DNA from: an uncultured Bacteroides sp.
GTDB taxonomy: Bacteria; Bacteroidota; Bacteroidia; Bacteroidales; UBA932
Length of the DNA stretch: 56,817 bases
Direction of reading: 5' to 3'
Assembly (NCBI GenBank): GCA_945874355.1
Contig: CAMCGB010000012.1
Location: 1-56,817 of the forward strand
Part shown: in pieces, positions 1 through 8,207 of the stretch
Position numbering within the stretch: the first letter of the stretch is position 1
Layout: every line of letters starts with the position of its first letter
Notes under the pieces: model-generated
Seen by the model: only the letters and a program-made list of their open reading frames with translations
The model's database searches: none
What the model was told of the DNA's origin: nothing
Program-made: the position numbers and the translations under genes

Positions 1-171
1 TATGCTTGCGAAACTTGAGTTAGCGGAATCTGTTGCCAAGTTACGTCTCGCGGTGAACATTCCCCTGCAATGCTATGATTTTAGCAGAAAAGCGGTCCAA
101 AATTGCTAAAATGGCTCCAAAATCGTCAAAATAGCAAAAAACAACCCTGAAATTGCTAAAATACCCTTCTC

Positions 172-265
172 TGTCATTTCGAGTGAGCGCCCCTCCCCTT
201 GTCATTTCGACCAAGCGAAGCCTTCTCTTTGTCATTTCGAGAGAGCGCAGCGAGTCGAGAAATCT
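172..265 (+). repeat. Dispersed TGTCATTTCGA repeat cluster A
   Basis: Three copies of TGTCATTTCGA begin at 172, 200 and 230 (spacing 28 and 30), each followed by an (N)AGCG motif. The last copy runs into GAGAAATCT at 257-265, the same end motif seen in the clusters at 622-845 and 3312-3542. No inverted partner arm is present here, so this is a half element. Confidence 0.75.
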
Positions 266-485
266 ATCCCCTACAAAGGCAGCTGCGGCATCGGGGAAGA
301 GTTCTTCAGGGACCGCTTTAGCTCGCCTATGGCTCGTATTGCGCTTGCAAAGTCCCATTCAGAACTCTCCGCCCGCCTGCCTATGCCGCTGCCACCCCCT
401 GAAATAGCAATCGTGCTTGTTCGAGCAAATCACGTAGCACGCCGCTTTCAGCTAATTTGATGATTATAAGCAATATAGTTAATTA

Positions 486-597
486 CCCTGTGCTAGGTGG
501 CATCAATTTGACTCCACCTCACATAGGGCAGATTGCCACCTTGTTTATAGTCAGTGATTTAGTAAAGTACCCCGTGCGAGGTGATTTGCACGAGGGG
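486..597. repeat. Two related hairpin elements, about 85 bases apart
   Basis: The first hairpin pairs 486-500 with 514-528 (12 of 15 positions) around a 13-base loop. The second pairs 570-577 with 588-591 and 594-597, with a 2-base bulge. The sequence leading into each is also alike: about 20 of 25 bases match between TAGTTAATTACCCTGTGC... and TAGTAAAGTACCCCGTGC..., so the unit seems duplicated. Function unknown; there is no gene directly downstream on either strand. Confidence 0.5.
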
Positions 598-621
598 CCG
601 GTGACAAGCGCAGCTTCCACC

Positions 622-845
622 TGTCATCATTTCGACCAAGGCACTTTCCTTTGTTATTCCCACCAAAGCATCTCTCTGTCATTCCGACCAAGCGCCCTCC
701 ACTGTCATTTCGAGAGAGCTTTCCCATGTCATTTCGACCATGCGAAGCGCGCGGAGAAATCTAGATAATATGCTGATTTTTATTAGATTTCTTGACTTCG
801 CTCTAAATGACAGTTGGATTCGCTCTAAATGACAGTTGGATTCGC
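622..845. repeat. Dispersed TGTCATTTCGA repeat cluster B with inverted arm
   Basis: Degenerate half-sites start at 622, 652, 677, 703 and 727, about 24-30 bases apart. The last extends through GCGAAGCGCGCGGAGAAATCT to 762. After a 22-base AT-rich spacer an inverted arm starts at 785 (AGATTTC...AAATGACA, to 812), so 727-812 can fold as a long hairpin. The inverted side then has an exact 22-base tandem duplication (797-818 and 819-840). The array lies immediately 3' of nfnB and may act in 3' end formation. Confidence 0.75.
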
Positions 846-854
846 ACAGCGTGC

Positions 855-2258
855 TTAGCTCTGAGTTTTCAGATAAGAGTCTATCGCTGCGGCGGCTTTG
901 CGTCCGGCGCCCATTGCCAGAATCACTGTGGCTGCACCTGTCACGGCATCGCCTCCGGCAAAGACTCCCTCCCGGCTGGTCTGCCCTTGCTCGGAGCATA
1001 CGAGACCGCCTCGGGGGTTGACTTCGAGACCTGGGGTTGTCTTTGCGACAAGAGGATTTGAACAGGTTCCGAGTGCCATTATCACAGTATCGGCCTCTAT
1101 CTCGAATTCGGACCCTTCCACGCACACGGGACGCCTGCGGCCGCTCTGGTCCGGCTCGCCCAAGGTCATCCTGATGCATCTCAGCGCCTTTACCCAGCCC
1201 TTTTCGTCAGGGAGTATCTCAACCGGATTGGTGAGCATATCGAAGATTATTCCCTCCTCGGTTGCGTGGTGCACTTCCTCCCGCCTTGCGGGCAGCTCGG
1301 CTTCGGTGCGGCGATATACTATATGCACCTCCGCGCCAAGCCTGAGGGCTGTTCTCGCGGCATCCATAGCCACATTTCCGCCTCCTACCACGCAGACTTT
1401 CTTGCCGACAAAGATAGGTGTAGCATAATCGTCCCTGTAGGCTTTCATAAGGTTGCTGCGGGTGAGGAACTCGTTTGCAGAGAAGACTCCGCAAAGATTC
1501 TCCCCCGGGATGCCCATAAATTTCGGAAGACCGGCGCCAGTACCTATGAAGACGGCTTTGAAGCCCATCTTGTCAAGCAGGTCGTCAACGGTAAGGGTCC
1601 TTCCGATGATGACATCGGTCTCTATCTTCACCCCCATCTCCAGGAGCTTATCAATCTCGGGCCTGAGGACCTTTTCCTTGGGGAGGCGGAACTCGGGGAT
1701 GCCGTACTCCAGCACTCCGCCGGCTTTGTGAAGGGCCTCGAAGATGGTCACTTTGTAGCCCCAATGGGCAAGGTCAGCCGCACAGGCAAGGCCGGCGGGG
1801 CCCGAACCGACTACAGCTACCGAAGCCTTCGACGCAGAACGGGTGGCTTCTGAAGGGTTTGAGGTGGACTTCTCGGGGTGCTCGCGCATATAGTCTGCCA
1901 CGAACCTCTCGAGCTTTCCTATCGCCACGCTCTCCCCTTTCACTCCCAATATGCAGTTGCCCTCGCACTGAGTCTCCTGCGGGCATACTCTGCCGCATAC
2001 TGCCGGCAGGGAAGAGTCTTCGGAGATTATGTTATAGGCCTCAGGGATGTCTCCTGCGACAACTTTTTCAATGAAATTGGGGATTTTCAGAGAGACTGGG
2101 CAGGCCTGGATGCAGCGAGGATTCTTGCAGTTCAGGCAGCGTGATGCTTCCAAACGGGCCTCTGACTCATCGAAGCCCAGACATACTTCGTCGAAATTGT
2201 GCGCTCTTTCAAGAGGGTCCTGTTCGCGCACTGCAACCCTCGGAATTCTGTTTGCCAT
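855..2258 (-). CDS. nfnB: NfnB-like NADPH/ferredoxin oxidoreductase large subunit (GltD family)
   Basis: Flavoprotein of the glutamate synthase small-chain family, about 467 residues. N-terminal Fe-S cysteines are visible (CLNCKNPRCIQACP, then CGRVCPQETQCEGNC), followed by an FAD Rossmann motif (VVGSGPAGLACAADLA), an NADPH motif (VVGGGNVAMDAARTALR) and the family's C-terminal GGDAVTGAATVILAMGAGRKAA. The start at 2258 is preferred over an ATG eight codons upstream because it overlaps the stop of the partner gene by one base (TAATG) and has GGAGGGG just before it. No glutamate synthase large subunit is nearby; pairing with the FAD/2Fe-2S subunit upstream fits NfnAB (ferredoxin:NADH:NADP+ transhydrogenase, electron bifurcating). 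Many genomes label such pairs as sulfide dehydrogenase or glutamate synthase; the NfnB role is inference from the pairing. Confidence 0.85.
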   Translation of the reverse strand: MANRIPRVAVREQDPLERAHNFDEVCLGFDESEARLEASRCLNCKNPRCIQACPVSLKIPNFIEKVVAGDIPEAYNIISEDSSLPAVCGRVCPQETQCEGNCILGVKGESVAIGKLERFVADYMREHPEKSTSNPSEATRSASKASVAVVGSGPAGLACAADLAHWGYKVTIFEALHKAGGVLEYGIPEFRLPKEKVLRPEIDKLLEMGVKIETDVIIGRTLTVDDLLDKMGFKAVFIGTGAGLPKFMGIPGENLCGVFSANEFLTRSNLMKAYRDDYATPIFVGKKVCVVGGGNVAMDAARTALRLGAEVHIVYRRTEAELPARREEVHHATEEGIIFDMLTNPVEILPDEKGWVKALRCIRMTLGEPDQSGRRRPVCVEGSEFEIEADTVIMALGTCSNPLVAKTTPGLEVNPRGGLVCSEQGQTSREGVFAGGDAVTGAATVILAMGAGRKAAAAIDSYLKTQS

Positions 2259-3130
2259 TATTTTCCCCTCCCTATTTTGCATTTATGATTGGAGCGCTCC
2301 ATCGCTTCTGTTTCCTGGGCGCGGTACTGGGCCTGACGGCGCAGGGCCTCGTCGAAATCCACTTCGCAGCCGTCGAATTCAGGGCCTTCGACACAGGCGA
2401 AACGCGTCTTTCCGCCCACGCTCACCCTGCAGGCTCCGCACATACCCGTTCCGTCAACCATCAAGGTATTGAGACTCACGGTGATAGGTATATTCAACTT
2501 CTTTGCGGTCAAGGAGGCAAATTTCATCATTATCATAGGCCCGATGGCCACGGCATGGTCATAGCTGCGGCCTTCTTCGTTGCAGAGTTTCTCAAGCCTT
2601 GCTGTCACAAGTCCGTGGAAGCCTTCGCTGCCGTCGTCGGTGCAGATGTAAAGATTGTCGCAGACCTTTGCCATTTCCTCTTTGTAGATAAGAAGCTCCG
2701 CGGTCTTGGCTCCGATTATCACATCCACCCTGGCTCCCCTTTCGTGCAGGTATTTGGCCTGGGGGTACACGGGCGCTGTACCGAGGCCGCCGCCGATAAA
2801 GACATAGCTTTTGCCCTTAAGTTCAGAAGGGTCCATATTAACAAACTCGGAAGGCAGTCCCAGGGGTCCCGCAACAGAGGCGAAGCATTCGCCCTGCTGC
2901 ATCGAAAGAATCTCGGCTGTGGAGGCTCCTATCTGCTGGGTAACGATGGTAACTGTCCCTTCAGTAGCGTCGAAGTCGCTGATGGTCAGAGGAATCCTCT
3001 CTCCTTTTTCGTTAGGACGTACTATCAGGAACTGGCCGGGTCTGGCGGCTGAGGCAAGAAGAGGAGCCTCAATCTTCATTCGGCACACTGCCGCAGAGAG
3101 CATCTCTTTGGTAATAATCTCGTACTTCAT
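2258..3130 (-). CDS. nfnA: NfnA-like FAD/NAD-binding 2Fe-2S subunit
   Basis: 290-residue protein of the dihydroorotate dehydrogenase electron-transfer (PyrK/SudB/NfnA) family. It shows the FAD-binding stretch RPGQFLIVRP...RIPLT near residues 30-50, a glycine-rich NAD site (FIGGGLGTAPVYPQAKYL) and a C-terminal 2Fe-2S site DGTGMCGACRVS followed by a third Cys (RFACVEG). It is the first gene of a two-gene unit with nfnB, translationally coupled by a one-base overlap. As NfnA it would carry the 2Fe-2S cluster and bind NAD(H) while NfnB handles NADP(H) and ferredoxin. Cytoplasmic; no signal peptide. Confidence 0.87.
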   Translation of the reverse strand: MKYEIITKEMLSAAVCRMKIEAPLLASAARPGQFLIVRPNEKGERIPLTISDFDATEGTVTIVTQQIGASTAEILSMQQGECFASVAGPLGLPSEFVNMDPSELKGKSYVFIGGGLGTAPVYPQAKYLHERGARVDVIIGAKTAELLIYKEEMAKVCDNLYICTDDGSEGFHGLVTARLEKLCNEEGRSYDHAVAIGPMIMMKFASLTAKKLNIPITVSLNTLMVDGTGMCGACRVSVGGKTRFACVEGPEFDGCEVDFDEALRRQAQYRAQETEAMERSNHKCKIGRGK

Positions 3131-3219
3131 AATGACTTATAAAATCTGGTCCGCGGTTACGAACTGTCTGATTTGCGGTTTAGGCCTGCGTCGGAATGAA
3201 CTCCCTGTAGGCATCCTAA

Positions 3220-3227
3220 CAAAGTTA
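3220..3227 (-). promoter_or_regulatory. Candidate -7 box for nfnAB
   Basis: Read on the minus strand this is TAACTTTG, matching the Bacteroidota TAnnTTTG element, about 90 bases before the nfnA start. A TTTG lies 23 bases upstream, somewhat further than the usual 19-21, so the match is partial. Confidence 0.35.
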
Positions 3228-3311
3228 ACAAATTTATTGAGTTGCTATTGCAAATTAATACGAATAACATCATACAAATTTTCCCTTCCAGCCCTTGGAG
3301 CTCACATCAAC

Positions 3312-3542
3312 TGTCATTTCGAGCGAAGCCGAGAAATCTATTTTATATCAAACCGTTATATAGATTTCTCCACGCGCTTCGCTTTGTCGAAATGACAGGG
3401 ATGGGCGCTTGGTCGAAATGACAGGAAGGGACGCTTGGTCGAAATGACAGAGGAAGATGCGCCCTCGATATAATAGGGGAAGGCGCCCGGTCGTGATGAT
3501 AGGGGAAGGCGCTCCATCGAAATGACAGAGGGCTGCAGCGGC
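3312..3542. repeat. TGTCATTTCGA repeat element C with 26-base tandem array
   Basis: A plus arm (3312-3339, TGTCATTTCGA...GAGAAATCT) faces an inverted arm (3362-3397, AGATTTCTCCAC...TCGAAATGACA) across a 22-base AT-rich spacer, making a long hairpin. The inverted arm is followed by a degenerate tandem array with an exact 26-base period: units start at 3387, 3413, 3439, 3465, 3491 and 3517. The unit begins TCGAAATGACAGG and ends GCGCTTGG; the later units are more diverged. Confidence 0.8.
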
Positions 3543-3553
3543 GCTGCACGGAC

Positions 3554-3581
3554 AAAAAAGGATGGCCCGGAAGGGTCATCC
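3554..3581 (-). terminator. Rho-independent terminator of the rnf/barrel transcript
   Basis: On the minus strand a 9-base stem with one mismatch (GGATGACCC / GGGCCATCC, loop TTCC) is followed directly by six T residues. It sits 66 bases after the stop of the barrel gene at 3648. Confidence 0.8.
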
Positions 3582-3647
3582 TCAGATTGTTATGCGGCCG
3601 GGGTCAAAGCCAAGGCCGAAAGTAAAGCCAAGGCCGCTGGACCGAGC

Positions 3648-4088
3648 CTAGAACCTGTAGCGAACGCCGAGAGCGAAACCGTTCCAGCCGAAACGGAAAC
3701 CGTTCACAAGATAGAAAGCGGGCCTCCAGTCAAGGGAAATGTTGATGGGAAGCTCAGGAATCTCCATCTCAACTCCGACCATACCTACAATACCCAGGCT
3801 AAGGGAAGAAGACTCTCCGCCATTGTAAACGCCGATCTGGGCGCCGGGGCCGGCGTAGAAACCGAACATTCCGCTCTGTCCGAGGTCGAAATTGTACAGT
3901 CCGGTAAGGCTGAAACCGCCGTCTCCCCAGAATCCGAGGTCACCCTCGATAAAATTGGATCCTGCAACATAGTGTTGATATGAAAGCTCGCCACCGTAAC
4001 CGGCACGAACACCAATAGCCTTAGGCTGGGCAGATGCAACGCCAACAAAAGCAAGCACTGCAAGAAGGGTAACAATTACTTTTTTCAT
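3648..4088 (-). CDS. Small outer-membrane beta-barrel protein
   Basis: 146 residues. The N-terminus MKKVIVTLLAVLAFVGVASAQ is a signal peptide ending in an SPase I site. The rest alternates polar and aromatic residues in Gly-rich strands (GVRAGYGGELSYQHYV, FGFYAGPGAQIGVYNGG) and ends in Phe (ALGVRYRF), as expected for a barrel assembled by Bam. No specific family is recognised. It starts 21 bases after rnfA and probably shares that transcript. After the TAG stop the same frame stays open for 21 more codons that look like another strand (see findings). Confidence 0.75.
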   Translation of the reverse strand: MKKVIVTLLAVLAFVGVASAQPKAIGVRAGYGGELSYQHYVAGSNFIEGDLGFWGDGGFSLTGLYNFDLGQSGMFGFYAGPGAQIGVYNGGESSSLSLGIVGMVGVEMEIPELPINISLDWRPAFYLVNGFRFGWNGFALGVRYRF

Positions 4089-4109
4089 ACATGTAAATGA
4101 TATAAAGGT

Positions 4110-4679
4110 TTATACAAGTCCGGAAAAACCGAGGAACGCCATAGCCATAATACCCGCAGTAATCAGGGCTATAGGAAGACCCCTGAAAGGCTTGGGCACA
4201 CTGTTGAGGCTGAGGTGCTCGCGTATTCCGGCAAAAAGAATCATCGCAAGACCGTAACCCAGGGAAGTGGCAAGAGCATAGACAGTTGCCTGGCCCAGAC
4301 CCATACCCTTCTGGGCGACACTCAAAGCCACACCGAGCACGGCGCAGTTGGTAGTAATCAAAGGCAGAAAGATACCCAGGGCCTGGTAGAGCGAAGGGCT
4401 GATCTTCTTGAGGACTATCTCCACCATCTGAACCAGGGCCGCAATCACAAGGATAAAGGCAATGGTCTGAAGATAAGCGAGATTGAAACGCACCAGAAGC
4501 AGGTTGATGAGCCAGGTCACCACAGTTGCAAGAGTGATGACGAAGCACACGGCACCCGACATACCGGTAGCGGTGGACACCTTGTTGGATACACCCAGGA
4601 AAGGGCAGACTCCCAGGAACTGGGACAGCAGGATATTATTGACGAATATCGCTGAAATGATGATTACAAAATACTCCAT
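4110..4679 (-). CDS. rnfA: Rnf complex subunit RnfA
   Basis: 189-residue very hydrophobic protein with six predicted membrane helices, the usual length for RnfA/NqrE-type subunits. Recognisable stretches are NNILLSQFLGVCPFLGVS near the N-terminus and LITTNCAVLGVAL in the second half; the conserved cysteines (C25 region and C113 region) sit in the two symmetry-related repeats thought to bind the membrane Fe-S cluster. Last subunit gene of the rnfBCDGEA cluster, 5 bases after rnfE. Works in the inner membrane, passing electrons between ferredoxin and NAD+ while moving ions. Confidence 0.95.
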   Translation of the reverse strand: MEYFVIIISAIFVNNILLSQFLGVCPFLGVSNKVSTATGMSGAVCFVITLATVVTWLINLLLVRFNLAYLQTIAFILVIAALVQMVEIVLKKISPSLYQALGIFLPLITTNCAVLGVALSVAQKGMGLGQATVYALATSLGYGLAMILFAGIREHLSLNSVPKPFRGLPIALITAGIMAMAFLGFSGLV

Positions 4680-4684
4680 CTCTC

Positions 4685-5269
4685 TCAGTTCTTTTTGGTG
4701 AGTTTATTGAAAAGGACCATAAGATAGCCAAGCACAATGAAAGCACCCGGGGCTAGCACGAAGGCAAGGATTCCGTCGCCGGGGATAATCTTCCAGCCGA
4801 AAATGGACAGGCTGCCAAGGAGCTCGCGGACCATACCGATGACAGTGAGCGAAAGCGTGAAGCCGAGACCTATGCCTATGCCGTCAAGCGCGCTCTCCAG
4901 CACACCGTGCTTGTTGGCGAAAGCCTCTGCGCGCCCGAGCACTATACAGTTCACCACAATAAGCGGGATGAAGAGGCCGAGAGTCTGATAGACCGCAGGA
5001 GTATAAGCCTGCATAACCAGCTGAAGCAGAGTCACAAAGGTCGCAATCACCACGATATACACAGGGATATGCACCTTGTCGGGCACCACGGGAGCGAGCA
5101 GCGAAATGACTATATTGGAAAGGATGAGCACAAACATTGTGGCAAGGCCCATCTCCATACCGTTGATGGCTGAAGTGGTGGTAGCCAGAGTCGGACACAT
5201 TCCGAGCACCAGCACGAAAGTCGGATTCTCCTTGAGAATGCCTCTCGAAATAAGTGATAATTTACTCAT
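4685..5269 (-). CDS. rnfE: Rnf complex subunit RnfE
   Basis: 194 residues, paralogous to RnfA and also with about six membrane helices. Motifs include NPTFVLVLGMCPTLATTTS (N-terminal repeat) and FIPLIVVNCIVLGRAEAFA (C-terminal repeat), each with one of the paired cysteines. Its start overlaps the end of rnfG by 8 bases, which suggests coupled translation. It has the normal full length. Confidence 0.95.
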   Translation of the reverse strand: MSKLSLISRGILKENPTFVLVLGMCPTLATTTSAINGMEMGLATMFVLILSNIVISLLAPVVPDKVHIPVYIVVIATFVTLLQLVMQAYTPAVYQTLGLFIPLIVVNCIVLGRAEAFANKHGVLESALDGIGIGLGFTLSLTVIGMVRELLGSLSIFGWKIIPGDGILAFVLAPGAFIVLGYLMVLFNKLTKKN

Positions 5270-5846
5270 TTGTCTCCTCCTTAGTTTGTTCGTTCTGAGC
5301 CTGGACAGCCTTCACTGCCGCTACAGCCTGCTCAACTGCAAGGGTATAAGCGCGTGAAGTGATGGTCGAAGCTGTGATTGCATCCACATCGCCACCGTCC
5401 TTGCGGACTTTCAGAACTCCATTGAAGCCCTTCCACTGGTTCATAAAGCCTTCGTCGGTAGCACACTTGGCGCCAAGACCCGGAGTCTCGCTGTGGGAAA
5501 GGACAGAAGTGTTGTTGATACTCAGGTCAGAGAGCACGCCGACCATAAGGGTAAGCGGACCCCCGAAGCCCTGGACCGTGGACTTGACCGCATAGCAGGT
5601 CGAACCCTCGGCAAGGGTGCACTCATAATATACATAATTCTGGTCGCCTACGCTCACGCCGCGCTCCTCAGAGAGTTCTCCACCCTGGGGAAGCACAGCC
5701 CCGATAGACTCTTTGAGGGCCTTCTCGGCGGCTTCCTTGATAGGAGCCTCGGTGAGAGCATTCACTCCGGCAAGCAGGGCCGAGCAGACCAGACAGACAG
5801 CTCCGAGACAGAGCACCATATTACGAAGATTGGATTTTGCTGCCAT
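5262..5846 (-). CDS. rnfG: Rnf complex subunit RnfG (FMN-carrying)
   Basis: 194 residues: one N-terminal membrane helix (about 10-30) and a periplasmic FMN-binding domain. The covalent FMN site is visible as DAITASTITS near residues 155-164, with Thr161 the likely attachment residue. Supporting family features are the ETPGLGAK loop (about 120-127). FMN is attached through phosphate to Thr by ApbE, which is not in this window. Overlaps rnfE by 8 bases and follows rnfD by 2 bases. Confidence 0.94.
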   Translation of the reverse strand: MAAKSNLRNMVLCLGAVCLVCSALLAGVNALTEAPIKEAAEKALKESIGAVLPQGGELSEERGVSVGDQNYVYYECTLAEGSTCYAVKSTVQGFGGPLTLMVGVLSDLSINNTSVLSHSETPGLGAKCATDEGFMNQWKGFNGVLKVRKDGGDVDAITASTITSRAYTLAVEQAVAAVKAVQAQNEQTKEETNE

Positions 5847-5848
5847 AA

Positions 5849-6811
5849 CTATTTCCTCCCGTATTTACTCTGATGGAACCACCTGTTGAGAAGCGGCACA
5901 AACATATTCATAATAAGGATAGCGAAAGACATACCCTCAGGGTAAGCGCCGAAGTAGCGTATCATCATCAGGATGAAACCGATACCTACGCCGTAAATCA
6001 CGCCTCCGAGGGTGGTCATAGGAGAAGTCACGTAGTCGGTAGCCATAAAGCAGGCTCCGAGAATGACTCCACCGGTGAGCAGATTGAACAGAGGGTCGGT
6101 ATAGGTAGAAGGGTCGATGAGGTAGAAAATGCCTGAGGTGACGAAGACCGTAAGGAAGATGCTAAGCGGAATCCAGGGCTTAATCACCTTGCGCACAAGC
6201 AGATAAGCAAAGCCAAGAAGCAGCGCGAGAGCGGAAATCTCTCCGGCCGAGCCTCCGATGTTCAGGAAAAGGGTCTGAAGATAATCGGTCCCTGCAACCG
6301 CCTCAACTCCCCCCTCGGCATAACGCCCGAGAAGAGTGGAACCCGAAACGGCATCGGTAGAGTGGATGAAGCCGTTGGGGATGGTCCAGTCGGTCAGATA
6401 GGTGGGGAAGGATATGAGCAGGAACACACGGCCGGCGATGGCGGGGTTGAAGATGTTCTGGCCCAGACCGCCGAAGGTGAGCTTGACTACTCCGATTGCG
6501 AAAAGAGCGCCGATGAATACAACCCACCAGGGTGTAGTGGCAGGAAGGTTCATGGCAAGCAGGACTCCGGTAACCACAGCCGAAAGGTCGGAAATGGTGC
6601 AGGGAGCCTTCATCAGGAACTTGGTCACCGCCCATTCGATGAGCACGCAGGAAGCAACGCTCACAGCGATTACAAGCAGCTCGGACCAACCATAGAAAAG
6701 TATAGACACCAGAAGTGCAGGACACAGGGCGATGACCACATCCCTCATAAGGGAGGTGGTGCTGACAGCCGAGTGGATGTGCGGTGAAGGTGAAACTAGA
6801 ATATTGGACAT
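5849..6811 (-). CDS. rnfD: Rnf complex subunit RnfD (FMN-carrying)
   Basis: 320-residue polytopic membrane protein of the RnfD/NqrB family. It shows the conserved segment GGLGQNIFNPAIAGRVFL (about 114-131) and the covalent FMN motif DAVSGSTLL, with Thr159 the likely modified residue. The N-terminus has SPHIHSAVST, typical of the family. Full length, no break. Lies between rnfC (25-base gap) and rnfG. Confidence 0.94.
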   Translation of the reverse strand: MSNILVSPSPHIHSAVSTTSLMRDVVIALCPALLVSILFYGWSELLVIAVSVASCVLIEWAVTKFLMKAPCTISDLSAVVTGVLLAMNLPATTPWWVVFIGALFAIGVVKLTFGGLGQNIFNPAIAGRVFLLISFPTYLTDWTIPNGFIHSTDAVSGSTLLGRYAEGGVEAVAGTDYLQTLFLNIGGSAGEISALALLLGFAYLLVRKVIKPWIPLSIFLTVFVTSGIFYLIDPSTYTDPLFNLLTGGVILGACFMATDYVTSPMTTLGGVIYGVGIGFILMMIRYFGAYPEGMSFAILIMNMFVPLLNRWFHQSKYGRK

Positions 6812-6836
6812 TGTTCTCTTGTTTTCAAAGGTTCAA

Positions 6837-8207
6837 CTACTTGCCCTGGGCGGCTTTGGCTGCGGCTGCCCTGGCGCGTATTACTCCCATAACCTGAGCC
6901 TTGGCAGGCCTGATGTAGTCCAGCAGAGGAATGTTGGCGGGACAGCTGTACAGACAGCAGCCGCACTCGATGCAGTCCTGGACGCTGGCCTTCTCAAGGC
7001 CCTCAAGGTCGCCGGCTTTGTTGAGACGGTTCAGAAGGAAAGGCTCCAGTCCCATAGGACAGGCATCCGAGCAGCGGCCGCAACGGATGCAGTTCGAAGC
7101 CGGATGACGGCGGGTGGAGCCTTCGCTCAGATAAAGGAGCGAAGATGAGCCCTTTACTGTGGCGGCATCCATATTGCTGATGGCCTTGCCCATCATAGGA
7201 CCTCCGGAAACTATCTTCGCGGCACTCTCGGGAACTCCCCCTGCCACCTGTGCAATATAACTCAGGGGCATTCCTATGCGGAAGAGGTAGTTGTGCTGCT
7301 TCTCCACAGGAAGGCAGTCGCCGGTGATGGTCATAGTATTGGTGACCAGAGGCTTATTCTTCTGGACAGCCTCATACACAGCGAGGGCGGTGGCGACGTT
7401 CTGCACCACGGCTCCTACGCTTATGGGCAGGCCTCCGGACTTCACCTGACGCTTCATAACGGCGTCGATGAGCTGCTTCTCACCACCCTGGGGGTAGCGC
7501 TTCTTCATACTGAGCACCTCGATATCGGAGTAAGGAAGAGAGGCAAGGGCCTCGCTCACAGCGCTTATGGCCTCGGGCTTGTTCTCCTCGATGGCGATGA
7601 CAGTGTGGCAGCCTCCGAGCACTTTCTGCATAATGGCCGCACCGACAATTATCTCCCTGGTCTTTTCAAGCAGGATGCGGTAGTCGCTGGTAAGATAGGG
7701 CTCGCACTCGGCACCGTTCAGAATCAGGCACTCGGCCTTGCTGCCCGGAGCGGGATTGAGCTTGACGTGGGTGGGGAAGGTAGCTCCGCCGAGGCCCACT
7801 ATTCCGCACTGCTTGATACGCTCCAGAATCTGGGCGCGGTCAAGAGTAATGTCGGTTACAAGAGTATCGCTCAAATCGACTCCCTCAACCCATTCGTCGC
7901 CCTCAACGGCTATCTCGACGTGAGGCACCATACGTCCGGTGATGTCGGCCCTGGGGGCGATGCTCTTAACCGTGCCTGAAGCAGGAGAATGGACATAAGC
8001 CGAAATAAAGCCTGCGGGCTCGGCGATAACCTGTCCGGCAAGAACCTTGTCGCCCACATTTACGATAGGAGTGGCAGGGGCACCAAGATGCTGGGCCATA
8101 GACACATACATAGTCTGCGGAAGAGGCAGGACCTCTATTTTGCAGTCGCGTGACAGCTTGCTGTCGTGAGGATGGATGCCTCCTATGGAGAATGTTACTT
8201 TACGCAT
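6837..8207 (-). CDS. rnfC: Rnf complex subunit RnfC
   Basis: 456-residue peripheral subunit that binds NADH and FMN. The NuoF-like core carries GLGGATFPTHVKL (about 145-157), and the C-terminal third has two 4Fe-4S motifs: CIRCGRCSDACPMGLEP and CIECGCCLYSCPANIPL. The last residues are Ala/Lys-rich. Its start overlaps the end of rnfB by 8 bases. Confidence 0.95.
   Translation of the reverse strand: MRKVTFSIGGIHPHDSKLSRDCKIEVLPLPQTMYVSMAQHLGAPATPIVNVGDKVLAGQVIAEPAGFISAYVHSPASGTVKSIAPRADITGRMVPHVEIAVEGDEWVEGVDLSDTLVTDITLDRAQILERIKQCGIVGLGGATFPTHVKLNPAPGSKAECLILNGAECEPYLTSDYRILLEKTREIIVGAAIMQKVLGGCHTVIAIEENKPEAISAVSEALASLPYSDIEVLSMKKRYPQGGEKQLIDAVMKRQVKSGGLPISVGAVVQNVATALAVYEAVQKNKPLVTNTMTITGDCLPVEKQHNYLFRIGMPLSYIAQVAGGVPESAAKIVSGGPMMGKAISNMDAATVKGSSSLLYLSEGSTRRHPASNCIRCGRCSDACPMGLEPFLLNRLNKAGDLEGLEKASVQDCIECGCCLYSCPANIPLLDYIRPAKAQVMGVIRARAAAAKAAQGK

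Larger units (their letters stand above)
1..854. other. Gene-free repeat-rich stretch
   Basis: No reading frame here looks like a real protein: the longer frames on either strand translate the repeats themselves (repeated VISTKRS/SFRAS-like peptides) and have no start context. The stretch holds three kinds of structure: a short AT-rich part with repeated AAATTGCTAAAAT words (about 100-163), two hairpins between 486 and 597, and clusters of TGTCATTTCGA half-sites at 172-265 and 622-845. The last cluster ends a few bases from the stop of nfnB. I see no RNA gene or transposase. Confidence 0.7.
3131..3647. other. Gene-free spacer between nfnA and the rnf-linked barrel gene
   Basis: This 517-base stretch contains the probable nfnA promoter (about 3220-3227), a TGTCATTTCGA-type repeat element (3312-3542), the terminator of the rnf train (3554-3581) and a 66-base 3' tail of the barrel gene. 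Apparent frames on both strands are translations of the repeats. Confidence 0.7.

Noticed and set aside
41..407. Overlapping frames on both strands at the left end
   Set aside because: Composition follows the repeats and AT-rich words; peptides recur in the other repeat clusters.
457..768. Plus-strand frame of about 100 codons
   Set aside because: It translates hairpins and TGTCATTTCGA repeats; no start signal and no family resemblance.
855..2258. Glutamate synthase small subunit
   Set aside because: No large subunit nearby, and the coupled partner gene is an NfnA/SudB-type FAD/2Fe-2S subunit.
172..3542. Regular repeats that could be taken for CRISPR arrays
   Set aside because: Units of 24-30 bases follow each other with no spacers of constant size, copies are degenerate, and no cas genes are present.
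3522..3983. Plus-strand frame rich in Lys/Ala/Glu
   Set aside because: Antisense to the barrel gene with a clear signal peptide; crosses the terminator stem.
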